Shown: in pieces, positions 56,423 to 64,000 of the stretch
How the letters are laid out: the number at the start of each line of letters is the position of its first letter
How positions within the stretch are numbered: the stretch's first letter is position 1
Assembly: GCF_021249345.1 (NCBI RefSeq)
Contig: NZ_CP089588.1
Span: 1,426,001-1,490,000 of the forward strand
Source of the DNA: Halobacterium wangiae
Lineage (GTDB): Archaea > Halobacteriota > Halobacteria > Halobacteriales > Halobacteriaceae
DNA length: 64,000 bases
Reading direction: 5' to 3'
The notes under the pieces: generated by a model
The model's database searches: none
Seen by the model: only the letters and a program-made list of their open reading frames with translations
What the model was told of the DNA's origin: nothing
Position numbers and translations under genes: made by a program

Positions 56423-59400
56423 CGCTCTCCCGGACGCAGTGGGAGACCGTCCTCGACGAAGCCGACCCGCCCACCTACGGTGAGGTCCTCGACGTCCTCC
56501 AGGACAAGGACCTCGTCGACGATCCCGTGGCGCTCGTCGACGGCGCCGTCGATGCCGGCACGCTCCACGAAAAGCAAGGGGGTGCCTTTCCCGAGCTCGC
56601 CCTCCAAGACGCAGACAGCAGCGCGACCGCAGACGATTTTGAAACAGACGACGCCGAGCGCGGATTTTGTACACACGAAACCGCCCGCAGAGAGGCATCA
56701 CTATCCAGCGAGCGCTGGGAGGCCGCCGACTTCGCCACGCCCACCTCGGGGACCTGGCCCGCGGAACTCCTCGAACGCGAGCAGTGGATGGGGCATGTAG
56801 CGAAGAAACCGTTCGCTCCGTGGGCCGACCGTGATCACCCCGAGGCCGACGTCGATGAGGACGCCCGCTGGAAGTGGAGGCTCACCGAGAACTACGTCGA
56901 CGGCGAGACCGTCGCGCTGGCCGAGGACGACCCCCGCCTCGACGGCCGCGCGTTCCTCCAGCAGCCCGACGACCCCTACGTCTACGTCGACGGCGACGAC
57001 GTCCGCGATCCTGAGACCAGCGACATCCACCCCGCGTTCGTCGCGACCCTCGAGCACCTCGGGCTGACGTACGCCGACATCTCCCAGTCGGACGCCGGCG
57101 CCCACGCCATCTACCGCGGGGAGCTCCCCGACGGCGTGAAGCAGGCCGCCTGGCAACTCGACGACGCGCCGTGGGGCGCCAACGACGACCTCCCGAGCAT
57201 CGAGATCTACCCCGGGAAGCGCGTCTGCGTGATGACCGGCCACCACGTTCCTGGGACGCCGACCGAGGTCCGTGAGTGGAACGCCGACGTCCTCAAGCCG
57301 CTCCTGGAGGCGAACGACGAGGTCGCCACCCGCCAGCGCGAGGACCTCTCCACCGCGCGCGACGACTACGACCTCGACGACTACGAGCCCGGCGCGACGA
57401 CGACCGTGGAGACCGCGGACGAAATCCGGGACGTCTTCGCCGCGCTCGACCGCATCGACGCCCGCGCCGTCGCCGAGCGCACCATCGTCCACTCCTGGAA
57501 CGACGACGCCTCGACGAGCGAGGGCAAGCGCGCGCTCGTCCCCATCTGGGGGAAGTCCTCGAACGGCACCGCGAACATCGTCGACGAGCGCATCTGGCAG
57601 GACACCGGCGGCTACGGTGGCCCGGTCGTCATGGCGCTCATCGACATCGGGAAGATGCGTCCGAGCGACGCCTCCCCGCGTGCCGCCTCCGGCCAGCTCT
57701 GGTGGGAGGGCATCGAACACCTCCGCTCCCTCGGCTTCGACATCCCCGAGTTCAACCCTTCTGAGTACGCCGACGCCCACGACCGCGACGATGTCCACCC
57801 ACTCCTCGAGGCCGCTATCGACAGCGACGGGGAGGACGTCGGCGCCGAACCGGTGTCTGCACTCCCCATCGGCCAGCTCGACCACCTCACCCAGCCCGAG
57901 CGCAAGCGCGCCGCGAAGAAGCGCGGCCTCGACTGGCCGTCCACGCGGGAGGCCCGTGACGAGCTCTTCGCGACCATCACCGAGGCGATGGCGAACAACG
58001 ACGACACCGTCGTCGACGCCCCCACGAGCCTCGGGAAGACGCCCACCGTCACGTCGACGGCGTGGAACTCCACCGGCCGCTACGACAAAATCACCGGCGG
58101 GAAGCCCGTCGTCCACCTCTCGAAGACCCGGGACGCCCGCAACGAGGCCGCCGCGACCGCCGCGGACGCCGACGGCGTCAACCAGTTCGTCCTCCTCGGC
58201 CGCCACGAGGCGTGCCCCATCGCTGCTGGCGACCACGACCCCCGGCAGGCCGCCGAGGACGACGAAAAGGTCGGTATCACCATGGACGGTCAGCCCGCAA
58301 GCGAGTGGCTCACCATGATGTGCGAGGGCCGCGGCATCCCGTTCAGTCACGCCCACACCTACCTCGAGGAGCACAACGACCAGGGCATCGAACTCCCGTG
58401 CTGCCGCAGCGAACCCACCACCTACGACGAGGAGGGGGGCGACTTCGACGAGGGCAACTCCGGCACCTGTGACGCCATTGAGCAGTGGCACGAATTGCGC
58501 TCGCTCCGCGACAGCGACTCTCAGACGCTCGACGTCATCATCGCGACCCACAACTTCGCGCACGTCCCCGGCCTCCGGATGCAGACGAACATCGTCATCG
58601 ACGAGGAACCGGACTTCACCGCGGACCTCGACCAGGACCGCGTCCGCCGCGCGGTCTCCGCGTACCTGTAGGAGATCGGCGCCATCGTCTCCACCTGGGA
58701 GGGCCTCATCGCGCTCGCGAACACGAGCAGCGGCGCCGGCGACGCCGCCCGCGAGGCCGACGCGCTCGCCGACCAGCTCAGCGACGAGCCCGACCGTGAC
58801 TGGTACTTCGAGAACCCTGACGCCCACACCCTTGCGCCCGCCCTCGCCCGGTATGCGTTCTTCGCCGAGGAACGCGTGAACGGCCGCCGCGTCGGGAAGA
58901 CGCCCCACGAGCCGCCGCGCCTCGATGCCCAAGCCCACGACGACGACAGCTGGAACCGCGAGTGGGTGGCCCTCGTCCTCGACGAGTCTAACACCATCCA
59001 GACGATCCGGACGGCGCCGGACTTGAGCCAGACCCGGTCGACTATCGGCTTCGACGCGCACCCGAGCCAGCCCGTCTGGGCCGCGAACTCTCTCCCCCAT
59101 ATCGACCACCACGCGCGTCCTCGACCCCGAGGAGCGACAGCTCTGGCGGCGCTACGAGCGCGGCCTCCGCGTCGTTCAGGTCGGCGACGCCACACGGCCG
59201 CTAGCCAGCGGCGAGTACTTCCAGCGCGAGCAGGTCGAAGCGCTCATCGGACACCTCCGCAAGGAGTACGGCGACGACTTCCGGACGGCCATCACCACCG
59301 CGAGCGTCGAGCACGAACTTCAGGACATCCTTGAGCACGCCGGCGTCGACGACGTCGAGGAGAAGACGATGCACTATGGCGAGGAGAAGAGCCGGAACGA

Positions 59401-60154
59401 CTTCGCCGACGAGCTCATCGCCCTCATCGAGGGCTGCATCGACCCCGGCGACGACTACGTCATCAACCTCCTCGCAGAACTCGACCTCGACGCCGAACCC
59501 GAGACCACGGACATCGACGGCGAGGAGGAACGCGCTCACGGCCGGGGTTTCACCGGTCCCGATGCCGACAGCGCTGCAGAGATTCTTGCCTCCGTGCGGG
59601 AGAACCACACCGCGCAGGCCGTCGGCCGGTACGTACGGAACCCCGAGGACCCCGACTCCCACGCCACCGTCTTCGTCCGCACCGACGCCATGCCTCGGGG
59701 ATTCGCCGACCTCCAGGTGTCGGGCATCCAGTGGACGTTCACTGATACCCAGCGGGAGATCGTCGAGGAACTCCGGGACTCCCACTCCTCGAAGAGCGCT
59801 CGCGAGCTCGCCGACGTCGTCGGTTGCAGCAAGGAGCACGTCCGCAACACTCTCTCACGGCTCCACGACCTCGACGCGGTTCAGGCCCTCGAGGGCCAGG
59901 ACGAGCACGGCGCGACGCTGTACGCGGACGACGGCCTCCCGACAAGTGGGGTGGCGGACCTTTCGCCTGATACCGCCAACAATGGGGTATGGGAGTTCTA
60001 TACGGCATCGTTGGCGATTCGCGACCCTGTAGCGCCCGCCACACCCATGAACGCCGGTGAGGACGCGTCGGGCAGCGCGGCTGAGAGTGAGTCGACGGTC
60101 TGGGACTGGGAAACGGCCGGGACGAGACCGCCCGACGGGGGGTCGGACGTGTGA
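56419..60154 (+). pseudogene. Primase-helicase of an integrated element, broken by TAG and frameshift
   Basis: ATG 56419 opens a 750-codon frame that ends at TAG 58669-58671, but the same frame continues sensibly (EIGAIVSTWEGLIAL on) to about 59096. There a run of five Cs shifts reading by one base, and the rest (ISTTRVLDPEERQLWRRYERG on) runs to TGA 60152-60154, for about 1,240 residues intended. The N-terminal part looks like an archaeo-eukaryotic (NrS-1-type) primase: YVYVDGDDV, SDAGAHAIYRGELP, IEIYPGKRVCVMTGHH. A helicase-like part has DAPTSLGKTPT and NIVIDEEPDF. A winged helix closes it. Replicon function is probably lost. Confidence 0.75.
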
Positions 60155-60393
60155 GCAACAGTCCGCCGGTCGGCTTCGCCGACCTCCCGCCGAGCGCGAA
60201 GTTCGTCTATCATGTGCTCGATCAGCACGAGAAACTGACTTGCCAAGCCCTACTGGAGGCCACAGAACTCCCCGAGAGCACGCTCGACCGAGCGCTCGAT
60301 ACACTCCAGAATGACGACTACGTCTCTGTCGACCGGAAATCCGGCGACCTCAGACAGGTAGTCATCAAAGTAGCGAGTTCCCGCACCCTTTAG
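60151..60393 (+). CDS. Small winged-helix protein of the element
   Basis: GTG 60151 overlaps the upstream stop (GTGA) and encodes 80 residues. LPPSAKFVYHVLDQHEKLTCQALLEATELPESTLDRALDTLQNDDYVSVDR is a MarR/ArsR-like winged helix with recognition helix ESTLDRALDTL and a wing. It is likely a DNA-binding regulator or replication accessory of the element. It is the last gene of the primase operon. Confidence 0.65.
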   Translation: MSNSPPVGFADLPPSAKFVYHVLDQHEKLTCQALLEATELPESTLDRALDTLQNDDYVSVDRKSGDLRQVVIKVASSRTL

Positions 60394-60855
60394 ATGTTAC
60401 ACACCAATCAAAAGGCCACGGAACTGCACGTCGCCCGGATGCCTCAGCCTGGGGCGGTGAAGGGGGACGAACTCCAGCCACGGCTCTCTCCTCGAGGACA
60501 TCCACAATGAGAGGTGCACACAAGTTCAGTCCCAGCAGCGGCGCCGATCTCTCCGACGACCGCCACCGCCTGGGGACCATCCCGCTGCGGGAGTGGTGAG
60601 CTGACGGGCGGTCGCCTCGTCTCGAACACGGACGTCTCTCTGGTCAAGTACTTCCGGCGGATGTGCCGCCGTCACGTCGACGAAGAACACCCTAGCCTCC
60701 TCAGGCCACGGCAGTCGCAACTAAGCACCTCCGCGAGCAGGGGGATGTCTCTTCGAACGCATCTTCGTTCACGGCCTCGCGGGCCTCACAGCCAACCCGG
60801 TGCTACCTGCCCCTACCCCCAACTCCTCACCACCGGATTGGCGGCTGGCACTCCC
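60394..60855. other. Gene-free stretch between element genes
   Basis: No ORF here has convincing composition. A plus-strand frame (60514-61056) runs antisense into the next gene, and its local segment LVSNTDVSLVKYFRRMCRRHVDEEHP is the only protein-like part, possibly a remnant of a lost element gene. No tRNA-like or strong hairpin structure was seen. Confidence 0.35.
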
Positions 60856-61554
60856 TCAGAGATGGTTGGCGATTCGGTTGACGTTCGCCGGCCCCGAACT
60901 ATGATAAGCTGTTACGTTGCGGACTTCCTCGCGAACGGTTCCTACCTCAAAGTCCGCTTTCGTCGCCACAAAGGCCAGGAGGGCCCCCGCTGCGACCAGA
61001 TTCCCGAGCCCCTTCAGCCCATAGAACTGACTCCGAAGCGCGATATGGAGATGTAGCGTCCCCTGGCTTGGCGTGAACTGCAGTTCAGTCACACACGGGG
61101 TATTCGGACCAATTGGGGCAGATAGCGCCTGCTGCAGATCGTGCTCTGAAAAGAGGTTCACGATCAGCGAATTGTAGCGAGCACCGGGGTAACCGTTCAA
61201 TCCCTTCTGAATGATATCAGTGATATCGCTCGCACTTCGGTCCCAGTAGTTGTCTACAAGCTGTTCTTTGAGGCGGTCTTCAACCCAGTCTGCGACTGTG
61301 TTGCCCCCCGTCTTCTCCGAGGTCCTGTTCAACTGAACGTCCTCAATGTCGCTGAACTTGGGGCCGAGGTTAAGCGCCGGCCGCCATTTGTCGAGCTCCG
61401 ACGTTCGTGCTTCTGGGATGGCTGTAGGGTCAGCCACCGGGTCGGTCGTTTTCAGCGTCAATGCTTGGGGGTCGTTGCTGCGGACGATATCGAGTCCGTG
61501 GCTATACGTGTCGGTGAAGTTCTCGGCAGCTACACCGGTCTGGAGGATTGACAT
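60856..61554 (-). CDS. Divergent thymidylate-synthase-fold protein
   Basis: The 232-residue protein resembles thymidylate synthase over its second half. GLNGYPGARYNSLIVNLF matches the NPDSRR-type strand. PC (153-154) holds the catalytic-cysteine position, followed by ELQF. LRSQFYGLKGLGN keeps the Arg-Ser phosphate-binding pair (174-175) and Asn185, the pyrimidine-binding position. The Asp normally following Arg-Ser is Phe, and the His-x-Tyr motif near the end is altered. It may act on an unusual nucleotide or be non-catalytic. ATG 61554 follows AATTATTAAG by about 25 nt. It lies in the element near an NTPase gene. Confidence 0.6.
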   Translation of the reverse strand: MSILQTGVAAENFTDTYSHGLDIVRSNDPQALTLKTTDPVADPTAIPEARTSELDKWRPALNLGPKFSDIEDVQLNRTSEKTGGNTVADWVEDRLKEQLVDNYWDRSASDITDIIQKGLNGYPGARYNSLIVNLFSEHDLQQALSAPIGPNTPCVTELQFTPSQGTLHLHIALRSQFYGLKGLGNLVAAGALLAFVATKADFEVGTVREEVRNVTAYHSSGPANVNRIANHL

Positions 61555-62228
61555 CGTCGGCTTGTGTAGGAAGTCCTACTCGAACTTAATAATTCCGACC
61601 AAAACTGGAATAGAATTTAGGTGGACAAATGTTGTCCGGGGGGATTATTGGCGTAGCCCCTAGGGGCCACGCTGTCTATCCAGAGTAAACTAGGTGTAGA
61701 ATATAGGATTGCCCCTCTGGACAGTCGTGGCGACTGATATAGAACTCATCAAATGGTGGTTTTTGAGCGATCCGGCGTCCTCTTTGAAAAGAGGCTGCTA
61801 GTTCATTGCGTAAATCCAAAACCGTACTAAACCATTTATAAAGATTCAGGATATTTCGAATGTCAAGTCACTAACTTTACAAGGGGGCGATCTCCAAATA
61901 CTCCGTTAACATCTCCCGTCTTACCCGGCGCGCGACCCTAGCCCGGTCAAAGGAAAACTCGACAATCGTTCCCAGCACCGATCGGATTTGTCCTCACCAA
62001 ACCGGTGAATAGGACCACCTCCGCATCGCCGGAGGCTACGAACGACCCTGACCATGAATGACACGCGTACTGCATCTTGCACGTCCACGACGACCCACGG
62101 AGAATCGTCAGGAATCGCGTACGAGATACGGAGACCCAATACAGACTGGGAGTCGTCCAGTGCGAGACCTCTGTTCGGCCCACTGTACCATACATATTAT
62201 AACACTGGGGTGAAGACTTTGGATAATA
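61555..62228. other. AT-rich intergenic region of the element
   Basis: About 670 nt with lower GC than the chromosome. It contains GGACAA/TTGTCC and CCTCTTT/AAGAGG hairpins (the latter near 61779-61795), the minus-strand promoter for the thymidylate-synthase-like gene near 61580-61590, and TACATATTATAAC (62191-62203), a good TATA box for the NTPase gene. Short frames at 61921-62139 (minus) and 62054-62290 (plus) lack recognisable features. Confidence 0.5.
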
Positions 62229-64000
62229 ATGGGCCTCTCCCGCTTGAAGGAGGTGATCCTCGAATACACCACCTTTGGCGGGGAGCTTGATTTCCCAAGC
62301 AGCGTATTCGTTCGAGGAATCGCGGCGATAGTCGCACTTACTGTCTTTCGCTTCCGCGTAATCGGTGCTCAGATATCACAGTCGGCGTGGGCCTACGTCG
62401 TCCTCGGCGGCGGCTTCGTGGTTAGTATAGTACTCCTGTTGTATTTTCTCCGCGATGCCGCACGGTACACAACCGAGAAAAAACTCAGGCGTCTTACCGG
62501 AATCCTCATCTCCGCAACAATATACTTCGGACTGGGAAGCATTGCGATCCTCATCCTCTACCCCGCACTGAATTCATTGCGGACGACGCCGTTAGCATAT
62601 ACAACCATCGAGGCGGCGACTGGGGCCACAATCTTAAGTATCGCAACGCTTCTGACAACCATCTGGAACAGGCAAACACTAAAATCCCGCTATTCCAGCC
62701 TTCAGTCCATTAGGAAACGGTTTTCCGATGAAACCGATAGCGCATTAGACCGTATCCAAACCAAGATTGACGGGATCGGTCATATCGAGAGACCAGAAGC
62801 AGATCGCATCCGCGACCAGCTCGAAAGTGGGGACAATGTACCAGTGACCGGGGAAGGCGGAATTGGAAAAAGCGGTGTCCTCGCAGATGTGGCCCAAGAA
62901 TGGAACGGGCACGTCCTGTTCATCGACGCCAGCACCTACTCGACGGTCCGGAACGACATCGAACTCTCGACATCCCTCGGATTCGATGAAGGAGTTGAAC
63001 GTCCCATCAACCAGGTTGCTGTCGATGACTCCGTTCTCATCATCGTCGACCAGTTAGACGATATCGACCGTAAGGCCGGGAACATCTACCGGGATTTCAT
63101 CCTGCAAACCGCAGAACTTGAGAATGTCTCTGTCGCATTTGCCTGCCGCGACCACGATCTTGATGCCCGCCCTGAATATGAAGCCCTAACCAACGTTGAA
63201 TCGTTCACTCCTCCGGTGTCTATCGGACTCCTCAAGACCTCCGACGCCCAGGCCTATATCCAGAACTTGATCGGTGAAGACCCCGATGATCTGGTCCAAC
63301 TCGGCCGAAAGATCGAAAATCTTGACATCATTTCCCAGCTTGCCCAGGATGGGGTCGACTTCAGTGGTGTCACCGGCGATGTCTCGCTCTGGGACAAATT
63401 CCGAAAACAACTCGGCCGCGAAGACCACCCAGATGATGGTACGCGCAGCGGTGATGACATCATCAAACGCCTCACTACCTATGCGGCGGAAGCGATAGAA
63501 GACCCATCAGATGGACTCAACATATTTTCCGTCGGCACCAGCGAAGACTGGATCGACAGGCGACTGATTAACAAGGGCGTCATCGAAGTCGCTACCAATC
63601 GACCAGGGAATCGAAAATACCGGTTTCGCCACCTCGACTTCCAACGCTACATCTACGCCTGGAACGCCGTTCAAGAGAACCGGACAATCCAAGACGTGAC
63701 ATCAGCACTTGATGAGCGCCTCGGCAAGGACATCTTCCGGTTCATGCTTGTGCTCTACATGCGGAGCGAAGCAACGACAACCGCCCAACTCGGTGACGTC
63801 CTTGTCAACTCCGACACCGCGGACCATGCGCAACAGTTCTTGGAAGAAATGCTTGACGAAGAGGAGGGTCTCAGCGATTATACCGCCAAAACACTTCTCG
63901 ACGAAATCAAGACCTGGGACATCTCCAGCAACGAGGAGTTCGCAAACCTCATACTGAACAACCTCCAGGACCGGGAGACGCTATACGACCGATTCTTTGA
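62229..64000 (+). CDS. Membrane-anchored STAND-like P-loop NTPase (3'-truncated by window)
   Basis: ATG 62229 opens a frame with no stop to the window end (590 codons seen). Four transmembrane helices lie near residues 25-42, 54-74, 90-111 and 123-146. A basic/charged helical linker follows, then a P-loop GEGGIGKS (208-215) and Walker B VLIIVDQLDD with Asp274, and a helical region containing YRFRHLDFQRYIYAW, like the winged-helix part of NACHT/STAND ATPases. Base composition is clearly AT-richer than the chromosome. Defence against viruses is plausible for such architectures but is inference; the C-terminal sensor or effector part is outside the window. Confidence 0.7.
   Translation, partial: MGLSRLKEVILEYTTFGGELDFPSSVFVRGIAAIVALTVFRFRVIGAQISQSAWAYVVLGGGFVVSIVLLLYFLRDAARYTTEKKLRRLTGILISATIYFGLGSIAILILYPALNSLRTTPLAYTTIEAATGATILSIATLLTTIWNRQTLKSRYSSLQSIRKRFSDETDSALDRIQTKIDGIGHIERPEADRIRDQLESGDNVPVTGEGGIGKSGVLADVAQEWNGHVLFIDASTYSTVRNDIELSTSLGFDEGVERPINQVAVDDSVLIIVDQLDDIDRKAGNIYRDFILQTAELENVSVAFACRDHDLDARPEYEALTNVESFTPPVSIGLLKTSDAQAYIQNLIGEDPDDLVQLGRKIENLDIISQLAQDGVDFSGVTGDVSLWDKFRKQLGREDHPDDGTRSGDDIIKRLTTYAAEAIEDPSDGLNIFSVGTSEDWIDRRLINKGVIEVATNRPGNRKYRFRHLDFQRYIYAWNAVQENRTIQDVTSALDERLGKDIFRFMLVLYMRSEATTTAQLGDVLVNSDTADHAQQFLEEMLDEEEGLSDYTAKTLLDEIKTWDISSNEEFANLILNNLQDRETLYDRFF

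Noticed and set aside
60514-61056. 180-aa plus-strand frame in the element
   Set aside because: It runs antisense through the thymidylate-synthase-like gene and lacks a promoter or protein-like composition over most of its length.
61921-62290. Short frames on both strands upstream of the NTPase gene
   Set aside because: No recognisable motif, overlapping each other and the promoter of the NTPase gene.

Overview
The window is chromosomal DNA of an extremely halophilic archaeon (class Halobacteria). It is strongly GC-rich and its proteins are very acidic (Asp/Glu-rich). Many genes look leaderless, with a short W-rich box about 25-28 nt before the start codon. The markers are archaeal or haloarchaeal: eIF1A-RIO1, thermosome, MC1 chromosomal protein, EndA, Rnz, and a 16S-tRNA-Ala-23S-5S-tRNA-Cys operon. 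The 16S text looks Halobacterium-like, but I could not run a search to name a genus.

Layout. (1) 1-13.6 kb: an RFC-like clamp-loader subunit, a secreted two-module surface protein, tRNase Z, DUF460 and DUF418 proteins, TyrRS, a winged-helix/zinc-ribbon regulator, two tandem degenerate Nudix proteins, eIF1A and RIO1. (2) 13.6-28.7 kb: small membrane proteins, two more paralogs of the regulator, TrpRS-1 behind a Trp-codon leader ORF, an MFS exporter, a KH-domain protein, the thermosome, an ornithine cyclodeaminase/alanine dehydrogenase-like enzyme, LeuRS, Hsp20, prephenate dehydratase and a DUF1059 protein. (3) 28.8-35 kb: a complete 2-oxoacid dehydrogenase operon (pdhA-pdhB-pdhC-lpdA) with lipA upstream on the same strand. 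(4) 35-49.9 kb: a MATE exporter, a Ski2-like helicase, two AI-2E-type permeases around a NucS-N-like zinc-ribbon protein, EndA-TrpRS-2, PheRS alpha/beta behind a Phe-codon leader ORF, PyrD, a small beta-rich protein and MC1. (5) 50.1-56.13 kb: the rRNA operon with three stacked promoter-like repeats, processing stems, a hairpin-rich 16S-23S spacer, a terminator, and tRNA-Cys with its own promoter-like box. (6) 56.13 kb to the end: a probable integrated element next to tRNA-Cys. It holds a decayed primase-helicase gene, a small winged-helix protein, a divergent thymidylate-synthase-fold protein, and an AT-richer membrane-anchored P-loop NTPase that runs off the right edge.

Theme. Much of the window serves translation: six aminoacyl-tRNA synthetase genes encoding five enzymes, ribosome and tRNA maturation factors, and the rRNA genes. 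The most striking signal is regulatory. A short ORF with two Trp codons lies upstream of trpS1, and a short ORF with four Phe codons among its last six lies upstream of pheST. Each starts about 25-28 nt after a T-rich promoter-like box and overlaps inverted repeats. This resembles bacterial ribosome-mediated attenuation in an archaeon. A second unexplained signal is a dispersed 90-170 bp intergenic repeat, present three times, with the same end always abutting a stop codon.
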